Positions 8,885 through 17,690 of a stretch of DNA of 64,000 bases are shown one piece after another; the first letter of the stretch is position 1, and each line of letters opens with the position of its first letter. This DNA comes from Bacillota bacterium (GTDB taxonomy: Bacteria; Bacillota; Clostridia; Lachnospirales; Lachnospiraceae): positions 22,399 through 86,398 of the forward strand of contig JAEZVF010000015.1 of assembly GCA_023443225.1 (NCBI GenBank), read 5' to 3'. Made by a program: the position numbers and the translations under genes. Below the pieces are notes generated by a model. That model searched no databases. It was given only the letters and a program-made list of their open reading frames with translations, and was not told where the DNA came from.

Positions 8885-9190
8885 TTCCTCCTTAAAAACT
8901 TGTTAATCTGGTACATTAATAAAAATGACAGACAAATTTTAAAAGGAGCGTTTTTTTACGATTTTTCAGAATATTATTTTCAACTTTTATAATTCAGATT
9001 ATCTGTATTAACTCACTAGGGCAGATTTACATCTGCCCTGCTCGCTCTCCGAGGGGTCTGCGACGCTTTTGCATCATCCACACATCAAAACAACGAAGAT
9101 CCATGCGTAGCATGGGCTTTCATTGTTTTGATTCCGTTCTCTTAGGGGAGATACAGCATTTGTATGTGACACTTCGGTAAGAATTAATAA
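8885..9190. other. Candidate oriT / mobilisation control region
   Basis: This non-coding stretch upstream of the relaxase contains a perfect 9-bp hairpin (9018-9026 with 9031-9039, AGGGCAGAT). It also contains a nested structure with outer arms 9084-9093/9123-9132 (ATCAAAACAA) and inner arms 9101-9106/9110-9115 (CCATGC, loop GTA). MOBV relaxases act on origins in the region upstream of their own gene, often with inverted repeats. The nick site cannot be named. Confidence 0.45.
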
Positions 9191-9483
9191 CTTTAATAGG
9201 TAATTATTACGCATATTTAAAGATTAAGAATAGAGTACATTTATCTTAACTGTTAAGAAAGTGTACACCATATAATGAAGTGTAAAAGATACGCATTAAT
9301 AAAAGGTGTATACTTATAATTAATGGGTTGTTTGTAAAAGTGTAACAATAATTATTAATATGGTTATATTGGACATCAGTACAAAATGTTTCCAATTATA
9401 TTCTATGATAGATGGGTTATATTAAAGATACGTAAAAAAATTCTTTTGGAAGTAGTTGATATCTAAGAAAGAAGGAGTTAATA
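9191..9483. other. AT-rich spacer before the GIY-YIG gene
   Basis: I see a TTAACTGTTAA palindrome near 9246 and several GTGTA-containing words, possibly operators. I see no gene here. Confidence 0.3.
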
Positions 9484-9957
9484 ATGAAAAAAGTAGATTA
9501 TATTGATAATATCGAAAGAGTTAATATAAGTTTAGGAAAGAACATAGCAAATGATTTCGCATATTTATGTAAAGCTAAGGGATTATCAAAAGAGGATGAA
9601 CTGGAAAAGATGATTAAGCATTTTATAAATTGTAAAAGAGATGATATAATCGGTTACATTTATATTATCAAGAATAAAATAAATGATAAAGTATATATTG
9701 GACAATCAATCCATCCCGTTAGGAGATTTCAAGAACATTTGCGTATTGACAGAACTAATAAACTAGGAAAAGCTTTATATGATTTAGGAAAGGAAAATTT
9801 CTATCTTGAAATACTTGAAAAGGTCTACGATAAGTCAGAAATGAATGATAAAGAAAGATATTATATTAATTTATATGATTCTCTTGAAAATGGATACAAT
9901 GAAAAAGATAGTAAAGTAACTTATCATTATAAATATAATAAATTATCAACAGAATAA
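9484..9957 (+). CDS. GIY-YIG nuclease-domain protein with an N-terminal RHH-like segment
   Basis: Residues from about 58 form a GIY-YIG catalytic domain: GYIYIIKNKINDKVYIGQS, the Arg in HPVRRFQEH, and the Glu in NDKERYYINLYDS. The first ~55 residues (ERVNISLGKNIANDFAYLCK, then KGLSKEDELEKMIKHF) look like a ribbon-helix-helix DNA-binding unit, not the usual start of such proteins. The combination suggests a DNA-binding nuclease or regulator of the mobile element. AAGGAG lies upstream of the ATG. It is the first gene of the element's rightward-reading cargo block. Confidence 0.75.
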   Translation: MKKVDYIDNIERVNISLGKNIANDFAYLCKAKGLSKEDELEKMIKHFINCKRDDIIGYIYIIKNKINDKVYIGQSIHPVRRFQEHLRIDRTNKLGKALYDLGKENFYLEILEKVYDKSEMNDKERYYINLYDSLENGYNEKDSKVTYHYKYNKLSTE

Positions 9958-10087
9958 GTGTTTGCTTTGAGATTATATTTTCTTATTCTAATACGCTTTA
10001 TATGCACCTACTATGCAACTTTTCGGAACTAAGATGACGCATATATTTGTCATATTAAGAATTCTTCATTGGATTTGTGTAAATTTA

Positions 10088-10096
10088 TGTTATAAT
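10088..10096 (+). promoter_or_regulatory. Extended -10 promoter element of the ATPase operon
   Basis: TG-n-TATAAT lies 35 nt before the ATPase start, and TTGGAT at 10069 may act as a weak -35. The ATPase ATG at 10131 has TTGGAGGAG upstream. Confidence 0.5.
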
Positions 10097-10130
10097 AAAA
10101 ATAATATAAAATCTTATTGGAGGAGTTTTA

Positions 10131-12221
10131 ATGGATATTAAGGGTTTTAAAGCTATTAGTGAGAGTTTAAGATTATACCACCGTATAACTGACGAGAAAT
10201 ATAATGATGCTTCCGAAAACGATGATAAAAAGATGATTGATAAGTTATATGTTGATATTCTGCCTAGTAATGGTATTTTAGAAAAAATGTTGGAACGTAA
10301 TGCTACATATATTGTTGGTAGACGTGGTACTGGAAAATCAACAATTATAGCAAAAGCTCAGTCTAACATACAAAAAGAGAAAAAATATATGAGCATATAT
10401 TTAAATGCAAAAAGTATTTATAAAAGTGTTGAGGTTGATAGGTTGCCTTTTTCAGGGGATTCTATTAAACTTTTTTCTCAAGATGAATTATTCAAAGTAG
10501 AGCTAGTAAGAAGAACAATAAAAGTTTTATGTGAAAATATGAAGGAAGAATTAAGTAAGGAAGAGTATGGATTAGTTCAAAAGATATCTAATATGATAGT
10601 GAGAGATAAGAAAATTGACCAGATTACTAATGACTTAGATAAGATGCTAAAAGAAGAAGTTTATTTAAAAATAGATAAAATACTAAGTGAACAAAAGAAT
10701 GAGGAGAATAGAGAAAAAATTGTTGTTGGTTTAAAAGCTTCATTAAATGACTTTGGTACATCTGTTGAAGCAACAGATGAGGCTAGTATCAACCGTAGTA
10801 GTAATTACACTTTAGCAAGAGTTTTTGATGTGTCTAAGCTAATCAATAAGTTTTTAGAAGTAATTAAAATATGTAATAGAAAAGGATTATATATTTTTTT
10901 GGATGATTACTCTGAATTATCATTGAGCGAAAGAACTATATTAATGAATGAAGTAATATTACCATTTTATCATATTGGAGTCGATAAAATCTATTTTAAA
11001 ATCGCCTGTTATCCCAATAGAATTACACCATTAAGTCTAGATGCACAAAAGTATTCAATTAAATATATAGATTATTATGAGGTATATGGCATCGATAAAA
11101 ACTTAACTCAAATGGAAAAGGATGCTGAGGATTTTATTAAAAGATTACTTACAAATAGCTGTAAAGTATTCTCGACAGGCAGAATTGAAGACTATTTTGA
11201 TTTGAGTTCTAACTCGATAGACCAATATTATATGGAATTACATAGAATGTCTATGAATATACCTCGTGTAATAGGACATATTTTAAACAATTGTTATTTA
11301 AAACGAATTGTACATGGTAAAAAAATAAATATGAGTGTTCTTAAGGAAGCTTGTAAACAATACTATATTGATTATGTTATGCAAGAGATTGAGAACAAGA
11401 TTATGAGTCTAGATTTAAGCAAAGAATCCAAGATTGATATTTACGTTCAAAAGCATTTACTTGAAAGGTTAAAAGAACTAGCAATTGAGAATAAAATAAC
11501 ACTTACAAAAACTCCGAATCAATATTTCAGAAATCATAAAGAAGTCCCAACAAGTCATTTTCGGATTTCTACCGAGAATGAAATATATTTTGAGGAGCTT
11601 GAATTTTACGGGTATGTACATAAAATTACAGAGATTGCCGATAAAGGAAGCGCGAAAGATATAACAAATAAAAACACTAGTCTTTATTCTTTTGATTATG
11701 GTTTGTGTCTAGATGAAAAAATAGACTACGGAAAACCAATAGATAGTGATACAAAATATTATCAGCAAAGAGCATTTTTATATGATGAATGTGTTATATC
11801 TGCTATTACTAAAAACAAAAAAATTGTGTGTGAAGGTTGTAAAGCAGAATATAATATAGATAAACTAGACATATTTAAAATGTTTAAAATGAAATGTCAA
11901 AAATGCACCTCAGGAGTGTGTACCATACATTATGATAAAGATTTAACTGAAGAGGCTGAAAAGTCATATGAAACTGCTATTTGGACTCTCCAGGAAATAG
12001 AAATAATTAAGGCTATATCAAGATTGGAACAGATTGAATCTACCGAATGGTTATCAGCTAATTATATAAGTCGTGAAATTGATTTGTCTTCTTATGTCAT
12101 AGCTGCGAGATGCAGAGAGTTAGCAAAGGCCTCATTTATTGAACGGAATGAAGATATTACTCCATATAAGTATTCGTTAACCACTAGAAGCAGAGGTATA
12201 CTATCACAAAGTGCCCAATAA
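10131..12221 (+). CDS. Large P-loop ATPase with zinc ribbon and C-terminal winged-helix-like region
   Basis: It is a 696-residue protein with a Walker A motif GRRGTGKST near residue 63 and a Walker B-like LYIFLDDYSE near residue 255, an ORC/Cdc6- or STAND-like ATPase layout. Near residue 565 a CxxC...CxxC zinc ribbon appears (CEGCKAEYN and MKCQKCTSG). The last ~80 residues (WLSANYISREIDLSSYVIAA, then RCRELAKASFIERNE) look like a winged helix. The family is not one I can name. Large ATPases followed by small membrane proteins on mobile elements are often antiphage systems, and this is my preferred inference. A role in element maintenance is the alternative. It is followed 29 nt later by a membrane protein, probably in an operon. 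Confidence 0.75.
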   Translation: MDIKGFKAISESLRLYHRITDEKYNDASENDDKKMIDKLYVDILPSNGILEKMLERNATYIVGRRGTGKSTIIAKAQSNIQKEKKYMSIYLNAKSIYKSVEVDRLPFSGDSIKLFSQDELFKVELVRRTIKVLCENMKEELSKEEYGLVQKISNMIVRDKKIDQITNDLDKMLKEEVYLKIDKILSEQKNEENREKIVVGLKASLNDFGTSVEATDEASINRSSNYTLARVFDVSKLINKFLEVIKICNRKGLYIFLDDYSELSLSERTILMNEVILPFYHIGVDKIYFKIACYPNRITPLSLDAQKYSIKYIDYYEVYGIDKNLTQMEKDAEDFIKRLLTNSCKVFSTGRIEDYFDLSSNSIDQYYMELHRMSMNIPRVIGHILNNCYLKRIVHGKKINMSVLKEACKQYYIDYVMQEIENKIMSLDLSKESKIDIYVQKHLLERLKELAIENKITLTKTPNQYFRNHKEVPTSHFRISTENEIYFEELEFYGYVHKITEIADKGSAKDITNKNTSLYSFDYGLCLDEKIDYGKPIDSDTKYYQQRAFLYDECVISAITKNKKIVCEGCKAEYNIDKLDIFKMFKMKCQKCTSGVCTIHYDKDLTEEAEKSYETAIWTLQEIEIIKAISRLEQIESTEWLSANYISREIDLSSYVIAARCRELAKASFIERNEDITPYKYSLTTRSRGILSQSAQ

Positions 12222-12250
12222 ATATAAATTGAATTTGTGGGAGGAAAAAG

Positions 12251-12649
12251 ATGGACTATCTTATTAATGCATTAATAACGGTGCTATCAGTAATTGTAGG
12301 TGGCTTAGTTACTATGGGGATTGGTAAAAAAGAAATTCATGTAAATTCTAAAATAACTATATATTTAGAATTCTTAAACGTAATTGATGGTAGATATAAT
12401 TTAGAGATAACAAATGAATATCTTAAGGCTTTAAGAAAGGTTATGCTTATTGCGAATAATGATGTTATTAATGTATTATTAGAACATAGGTTTATACCGA
12501 ATGAAAATCAGAAGTTTCTGGAAATTGATGATAAAAGTAGAAATGCATTTGGAGATATATTGAGAGCAATTCGTAAAGATATTGGACTTAATAATCGTTA
12601 TCTTAATAACTTTGATTCACCAATATACTATTTTAAAAAAAATACTTGA
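12251..12649 (+). CDS. Small membrane-anchored protein (ATPase operon)
   Basis: The 132-residue protein has one N-terminal transmembrane helix (YLINALITVLSVIVGGLVTM), followed by a soluble helical domain of about 100 residues including RNAFGDILRAIRKDIGL. This is a frequent layout of effector-like subunits in phage-defence operons, but no known family is recognised. GGGAGG precedes the ATG. It starts 29 nt after the ATPase, so translation coupling or at least cotranscription is likely. Confidence 0.7.
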   Translation: MDYLINALITVLSVIVGGLVTMGIGKKEIHVNSKITIYLEFLNVIDGRYNLEITNEYLKALRKVMLIANNDVINVLLEHRFIPNENQKFLEIDDKSRNAFGDILRAIRKDIGLNNRYLNNFDSPIYYFKKNT

Positions 12650-12797
12650 ATTACAATCAATCCCGAAGTTTAAAAAAATTTAAATATAAGAATTGTTTTG
12701 GAATATCTAAGTAAAGGTCGATAGAATATACTAAATATTTTGTTTATGGTTGTCAAGTTATCCATGATAAAGGAAATGTATTTATGGAGGAAAAACA

Positions 12798-13439
12798 ATG
12801 AATTATTTTAATGGACTGTGGAACCTCTTAATAGGAATAATAGGTGGAATTATTTCGAGTATTATTGTCTCGCGTATCTTTTTAATACAGAATGATTATC
12901 AGGAACAGATTAATAAATTTGAAACACTCATGTTCAAACTTGGATATACTGGAGGTATTTTTGCTGGTAGTAAAATAGTTCTTGAAGTTTCATACGATTC
13001 ACAAATTGATATGGAAAAGGAAATGAAAAAAGAAGGATTTAAAACGGAAGAAGAGTATTATTTCGCTCATAAAGAAAAAGATTGGATTTCTAAAGAGAAG
13101 CTATTAAATGATTTAATTAAGAATATAAAAAAAGTTGCGGAACAAATGGAAAATGAAATGATGAATATTTCAATTAGCGAAAAGGGTTTATTCGAAATCA
13201 GTAAAATGTTAAATGATTCTATAAGAAAAATGTTAAATGTCAAAGAATGCACCTTTAGTACAATTAGAGAAATCGAAAAAGTTAATTCGGAGATTAACGA
13301 TAAATATAAAAAGTACAAAAAAGATTACAAAAAAATATTACTAAAATTAATATTAAAAGATAAAATAATGATTTGTCTTTATCTATTTATACTTTTTATT
13401 GTAACTGCTACTATAATTACATATAAGTTAAATATATAA
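12798..13439 (+). CDS. Two-helix membrane protein with coiled coil (ATPase operon)
   Basis: This 213-residue protein has an N-terminal membrane helix (LWNLLIGIIGGIISSIIVSR), a long charged, coiled-coil-prone middle, and a C-terminal membrane helix (ICLYLFILFIVTATIITY). TATGGAGG lies just before the ATG. It follows the other membrane protein after a 148-nt gap with no gene, so it may share the transcript or have its own promoter. Its function is unknown. The hairpin topology with a helical loop on one side of the membrane could suit a membrane sensor or effector. Confidence 0.68.
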   Translation: MNYFNGLWNLLIGIIGGIISSIIVSRIFLIQNDYQEQINKFETLMFKLGYTGGIFAGSKIVLEVSYDSQIDMEKEMKKEGFKTEEEYYFAHKEKDWISKEKLLNDLIKNIKKVAEQMENEMMNISISEKGLFEISKMLNDSIRKMLNVKECTFSTIREIEKVNSEINDKYKKYKKDYKKILLKLILKDKIMICLYLFILFIVTATIITYKLNI

Positions 13440-13584
13440 ATAAAAATTTGCATCATATAAATTGAAATGCAGGTGCAAACTAGGTGCAACCAGTTTTTGA
13501 GATTAAAAACCCTCCTTTCCATACAGGTTATTGTAATGTTTAAATAGTTCAAATCTGGTTGTCATTGGAATAATAAAACATATT

Positions 13585-13608
13585 ACAAATTTGTAAGCGC
13601 CTAATAAT
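13585..13608 (+). repeat. IS66 left terminal repeat with target duplication
   Basis: The duplicated target ACAAATTT (13585-13592) is followed by the terminal repeat GTAAGCGCCTAATAAT (13593-13608), which matches the right end in inverted orientation over all 16 bases. Confidence 0.95.
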
Positions 13609-13686
13609 AACACGTCACCCAATTAATTAGGAAAGTGGAGTATTTCACTACAACTTTCCGTTAAAAATCCAAATATTTAGAGTCTT

Positions 13687-15327
13687 TTACTCCATTTTGT
13701 TTCCACAAACATCGATCACTACCTGATTCCAAGGTGCCATACTCTCAAGTTCCTTATCTGACATTGTGTCCTCAGGGCGATGTTCAAGGAGATATACAAG
13801 ATACTTGTATATATTTAAGTTATGCGCCTTTGCTATCTCGACGATACTGTAAACTGTCGCGCTAGCGTTAGCTCCATCCGTTGAATCGCTGAATAACCAG
13901 TTCTTTCTACCGACCGTAAATGGTCTGATTGCATTCTCACTGAGATTGTTTGAAAAACTGCAACGGCCATCTTCAAGATAGGTCTCAAGGAACTGGCGAC
14001 GGTTCTGGATATAGGTAACTGCTTTCTCCATTCTTGAATTACGGATTGGATGCTGGTGATCAAGCCATGACCAAAAAGCATCTAAAACAGGTTTTTCTTG
14101 TTCAAGACGCATCTCTTTACGTTTTTCATGGGAGTAGCCCTTTTTCTTATAAGAGTCCTCATATTGAAATAGCTTGTTACAGAACTGAACCCCTTGCACA
14201 GCTGGATTACTATAATCGTATTCCTTACCTTTGGGAACTGCATCAATAAGGTATCTACGAACGTGAGCCCAACAACAGCAACGAGTGATATTAGCTACTT
14301 TGTTATATCCCTGATAACCATCCGTTTCAAGGTAACCATGGAAACCAGTCAGGAACTCACCTGCATTATCCCCAGCTCTAGTTGGCGAATACCCATATAA
14401 GATAATGGGTGGCAATTCATCTTCCCCGGTACGGTATAGCCACATGTATGACTTACTCTGTGGCCTACGTTCTGGTTCATTCAACACTTGTACTGTTGTT
14501 TCATCCGCCATGAGGAACTGCCGCTTAAGTAGCTGCCTGTGGAAGTATTCATACATAGGTTTAAAATACTTCTCGGAACAGTAGATAATCCAATTCGCAA
14601 GAGTCGTACGGCTTAGTTCGATTCCATACTGGCTCCAGTCCTTTTCCTGACGGTATAGAGGCAGGCCATTGGCATACTTCTGATACATTGCCCAGGCAAC
14701 TGACGATGGAGAAGCAAGGCTGTGTTTCATAAGTCCCTTTGGAACATTGGACTTAACGATATAAGGAACATCATCTTCCTTACACTGTGGACAGATATAA
14801 TTAACGCTGACATATTCAAGGACCTTAACACTTGCAGGAACGTACTGTAGTTCTCTGCGTACAACCTCTTCCCCTAATACCTCATAAGTAGTATTGCAGT
14901 AAGGACATATACTTTCTTCTTCAGAAAGTGTGATACGTACCTGTTCAACAGGGATGCCTTTCAGTTTATCCTCAAGTTTGGTCTTGGCTTTCCGTGTGTG
15001 CTCTTTAATGACGGTTTCCTGATCAGCAACGTTTTCAGCTGATTCATCCGTATTGCATTGTTCCGCTTCATCAAAGAGATTAAGTTGTCCATCAAAAGAA
15101 TCATTACGTTTCTCACTAGATGAACCAAAAAGTTTCTTTGTGAGATAATCAATCTGTTCCCTAAGGGCTACTGCGTTACGAAGATGTTCTTCTTCCCGTG
15201 CGTTTGCTACATTCACTGATTCTTGAAGGGAAACGATCAGCTGATTCTGGGACGCTATGGTTTTATTAAGTTGTGAAATTGTGTCCTTCAATTCTCTGAA
15301 TTGAACGTCTTTGGCAGATGTGCTCAC
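13687..15327 (-). CDS. tnpC: IS66 transposase TnpC (DDE)
   Basis: It is a 546-residue DDE transposase of normal IS66 length. A leucine-rich coiled coil is at the N-terminus, then a zinc-finger region (CPYCNTTYE ... YICPQCKEDD). The catalytic domain has Asp in MADETTVQVL, Asp in LETDGYQGY, and Glu in NNLSENAIRPFTVGRKNW. The start is a GTG at 15327 with AAGGAG 9 nt upstream. No interruption is seen. The short frames on the same strand inside it are shadows. Confidence 0.95.
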   Translation of the reverse strand: MSTSAKDVQFRELKDTISQLNKTIASQNQLIVSLQESVNVANAREEEHLRNAVALREQIDYLTKKLFGSSSEKRNDSFDGQLNLFDEAEQCNTDESAENVADQETVIKEHTRKAKTKLEDKLKGIPVEQVRITLSEEESICPYCNTTYEVLGEEVVRRELQYVPASVKVLEYVSVNYICPQCKEDDVPYIVKSNVPKGLMKHSLASPSSVAWAMYQKYANGLPLYRQEKDWSQYGIELSRTTLANWIIYCSEKYFKPMYEYFHRQLLKRQFLMADETTVQVLNEPERRPQSKSYMWLYRTGEDELPPIILYGYSPTRAGDNAGEFLTGFHGYLETDGYQGYNKVANITRCCCWAHVRRYLIDAVPKGKEYDYSNPAVQGVQFCNKLFQYEDSYKKKGYSHEKRKEMRLEQEKPVLDAFWSWLDHQHPIRNSRMEKAVTYIQNRRQFLETYLEDGRCSFSNNLSENAIRPFTVGRKNWLFSDSTDGANASATVYSIVEIAKAHNLNIYKYLVYLLEHRPEDTMSDKELESMAPWNQVVIDVCGNKME

Positions 15328-15450
15328 GCTTAAGCTCCTTGATGTTTGATACTTTTATTCTACCATATATAGGTAGAAAATAGAAGTAAAAACGACAAGA
15401 AAGTTCAGTATTTTCAATGCTTTTAAGCGTTTCAGCATGGTGAATAACTA

Positions 15451-15834
15451 TCAACTTTTAAGTGAAATATTTGATCGATTATCCACAGGAATGGAAGGTG
15501 GTTTTATCGCTTTGGGCTGTTCAATTTCCAGCCCCTGCATAAGCCATTCGAATTCACGCCAAGTCAGGTTTCTAACTTCCGTCTGATCCTTTGGCCATCT
15601 GTAACCGCCAGTTCCTGTTAAGCGTTTGTAAAGAAGGACAAATCCATCTTTTTCATAAAGCAGTGCTTTGATACGGTCTCTTCTTCTGCCACAGAAGAGA
15701 TACAGGCTATTACCATACGGATCCATTCTCAAAGTATCCTGAATGACAGCACATAGACCATCAATCGACTTCCTCATATCGGTGCATCCACACACAATAA
15801 AAATATCATCTACGGATGAGATATCACCTAGCAT
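15451..15834 (-). CDS. tnpB: IS66 accessory protein TnpB
   Basis: At 127 residues it has the typical length. The hallmark motifs VCGCTDMRKSIDGL and NSLYLFCGRRRDRIKALLYEK are present, with RLTGTGGYRWP near the end of the core. It overlaps the end of tnpA by 7 nt, implying translational coupling. TnpB is required with TnpA and TnpC for IS66 transposition; its exact biochemical role is not settled. Confidence 0.94.
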   Translation of the reverse strand: MLGDISSVDDIFIVCGCTDMRKSIDGLCAVIQDTLRMDPYGNSLYLFCGRRRDRIKALLYEKDGFVLLYKRLTGTGGYRWPKDQTEVRNLTWREFEWLMQGLEIEQPKAIKPPSIPVDNRSNISLKS

Positions 15835-16232
15835 AGAACACCTCGCATGAGATTAATAGTATGAGCCAGCAATGCTGGATCAGCGTTATTATGAATCTTT
15901 ATGGTACAACCATTTAGATTCAGTTCAATCGAAGCTGATTCTGTATCAGGAGCAGGTACTCTTGGATTTGAAACAGAAATCAGATCATTCTTAGGAATGA
16001 CATTGACTTTAACAACATCCTGTCTGGCAGGTGTAACTTGATGGCTTGATACAGGTTCAATCAGTGCCTCCTGACAAGCCACGTCACGAAGTTTTTTTAC
16101 CCAGTTGTAAAAAGTACTGTTGTTAATACCGTTTTGATGACACCATTGATAGTCTGATAGGCCACTTTGGCGACACTCCATAATCAAGCGTTTCTTTTCA
16201 TCATTGCTGTAGTGTTTGTAGTGCTGATGCAT
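15828..16232 (-). CDS. tnpA: IS66 accessory protein TnpA
   Basis: It has a helix-turn-helix N-terminus (SGLSDYQWCHQNGINNSTFY, then NWVKKL) and the C-terminal ELNLNGCTIKIHNNADPALL pattern of IS66 OrfA proteins. I place the start at 16232 because GGAGG lies 9 nt upstream. An earlier in-frame ATG at 16310 falls close to the terminal repeat and lacks a ribosome site. The protein is then 134 residues. Confidence 0.92.
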   Translation of the reverse strand: MHQHYKHYSNDEKKRLIMECRQSGLSDYQWCHQNGINNSTFYNWVKKLRDVACQEALIEPVSSHQVTPARQDVVKVNVIPKNDLISVSNPRVPAPDTESASIELNLNGCTIKIHNNADPALLAHTINLMRGVLC

Positions 16233-16361
16233 AAATGTAAACCTCCAATCTGGAGTGAAATGCTCCAACTTCCAAAATAGGTTTGGAGAGGTGGAAGTAA
16301 AACGCTCCACTTATTTGGTTACAATTATAATTCAAAAATCTACTGGAGTCGAAACGGGTGG

Positions 16362-16385
16362 ATTATTAGGCGCTTACACAAATTT
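16362..16385 (+). repeat. IS66 right terminal repeat with target duplication
   Basis: ATTATTAGGCGCTTAC (16362-16377) is the exact reverse complement of the left end and is followed by the second copy of ACAAATTT (16378-16385). Confidence 0.95.
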
Positions 16386-16427
16386 AACTTAATATGCAAA
16401 TTAGTTAGGATTAATAAAAAAAAATAT

Positions 16428-16525
16428 GTGCACTATTATGTGCACATAAATCAGAAGTGGATGGGACCCCTTTCTTTACAGTATTTATAGGACGGGATTA
16501 TGGTTCGAATCCCGTCTCGCGCTTA
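16428..16525 (+). other. Right end and att copy of the youngest tRNA-Gly element
   Basis: The 24-bp tRNA 3'-end core is repeated exactly at 16502-16525. The ~75 bp before it contain a TGTGCAC pair (16428-16450) and the words AGAAGTGGATGGGACCCC and GGGATTATGGTTCG. A ~100-bp homologue of this block precedes the att copy at 23747. It is not a tRNA gene, as the 5' two thirds are absent. Confidence 0.85.
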
Positions 16526-16529
16526 ACTA

Positions 16530-17182
16530 TTTTCGTCAGAAGTCCTTTATTTATAAGGCCTCTGGCGATTTTTCATTTCTGGAGTTTTGAGTACCCATGA
16601 GTACGTCGCTTCCATTCATCTCTGTCAGAGCATTTACAATCTGTCTTGATGTCTTCTACTTCCCTTGATTATTCATTATGTAGGTTCGAGTAGTAGCAAT
16701 ATTAGTTTCTGATATATCCCATCCTCGGTGTAAAAAGTTCTTTTAACTCTCTTATTCACCTCTGTATCAAGGATATAGGTCATCCAGCGACCACTTTCTA
16801 TAAATGGCGGTGTTATCTGGTATGGATGCTTCTGTAATACTTGTTCTTTCTTCATTTCTTTCACTATACTTTTCAACTCATCCGACTTCATTGTACCGCA
16901 GTATCTTAATCCAGTGGCACGAAAAAATTCTACCAGCCCCTTATTCTTTATTTCAGAGAAATGTGCATAATGTTTCTTGGTTCCACGACTTCTTTTGATA
17001 TTCGCTCTTAACACCTCATCAGTTTTATAAATTCAGCGGTAGAACATCCGAAGATCTTGTAATTTCTTTTTTCTTCTTTTCAGAGAGCTTATCCTGATGT
17101 TTGGAACGACCAATTGCAAGCTTACAATCCAAAGCTTGTTTTACTTGGTCAACCAAAGGTAATGTTTGGTCTTATGTGACAT
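16530..17182 (-). pseudogene. Decayed, probably chimeric tyrosine-integrase gene
   Basis: Reading leftward from an ATG at 17182 (GAAAGGAATT upstream) one finds MSHKTKHYLWLTK, then after a frameshift QVKQALDCKLAIGRSKHQDK. After another shift comes NIKRSRGTKKHYAHFSEIKN, leading to FFRATGLR, which resembles the catalytic-Arg box of one integrase group. This is joined directly to VLQKHPYQITPPFIESGRW, the N-terminal arm-domain pattern of a different integrase group. The longest open piece is 16676-17014. Downstream, a further broken frame reads SRQIVNALTEMNGSDVL. The order looks like two integrases fused by deletion. Confidence 0.6.
16532..16576 (+). terminator. Hairpin after the att copy
   Basis: GTCAGAAG...CTTCTGGC-type arms (GTCAGAAGTCCTTTA with TATAAGGCCTCTGGC) are followed by TTTTTC. 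A close copy follows the att site at 21476. Confidence 0.6.
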
Positions 17183-17394
17183 AGTAATTCCTTTCTTACA
17201 CTCATTCGTGTTATATATTTGGTCAACTGGTATCTGTTAAAGCTAAGCACTACCCACTCTTATTTATACAAATTATGGACGATTGTTTTGCCAGGAAACA
17301 CTTTGTGTTTCAGAAAGAAATTTAATAAAGGTTTCCTTCATTCCCTACCATGCTTCTTTGGCGAAGTCGCATGGTGAAACCTCCTTTTGAGATG

Positions 17395-17612
17395 ATAATT
17401 AAGTACAAGGATGTTTCTTGCGTCCTTCAACTCATTTAGTTTTGTTTATTTAAATTAACAAAACTCAATTTGTTAGTTTCTCCTTTCGTCTTTGATGCTA
17501 AGAATATGATTAAATCACTTGTTCGATATATAAAAAATGGTATAAAAAATTCCAATAACCGTTTACCCATACATAAATGTGATGGTAACCGTTATTGGAA
17601 TATGTTGTAATT
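17395..17612. repeat. Repeat shared with 21664-21860 (element control region)
   Basis: About 200 bp, from GTACAAGGATGTTTCTT through an AT palindrome (TTTTGTT...AACAAAA) to CCAATAACCGTTTACCC and GTAACCGTTATTG, recurs at 21664-21860 with minor changes. An inverted repeat CCAATAAC/GTTATTGG sits at 17552-17559/17591-17598. In both places it lies between an integrase fossil and the first cargo gene, so it is probably an ancestral promoter/operator region. I see no gene in 17183-17690. Confidence 0.65.
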
Positions 17613-17690
17613 AAGCATATAGATGCTATAATAGTTAATGTTATAAAATAATTAATTGATAAGGATAATTTTACAGAAAGGTGTAAGTTA

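Larger units (their letters stand above)
13593..16377 (-). mobile_element. Complete IS66-family insertion sequence
   Basis: The element is 2785 bp, with perfect 16-bp terminal inverted repeats starting GTAAGCG as usual for IS66, and the three IS66 genes tnpA, tnpB and tnpC in order on the minus strand. The target duplication ACAAATTT is exact on both sides (13585-13592 and 16378-16385), and 8 bp is the IS66 size. All three frames are open, so it is probably recent and possibly active. It split the right part of the tRNA-Gly element. Confidence 0.96.

Noticed and set aside
13833..14081. Second minus-strand frame inside the IS66 tnpC gene
   Set aside because: It is a shifted-frame shadow of the intact transposase; no frameshift is needed for tnpC.
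16502..16525. Possible second tRNA-Gly gene (also at 19277, 20361, 21401, 23747, 30390)
   Set aside because: Only the 3' 20-24 bases are present at each place; no acceptor 5' strand, D-arm or anticodon arm can be drawn.
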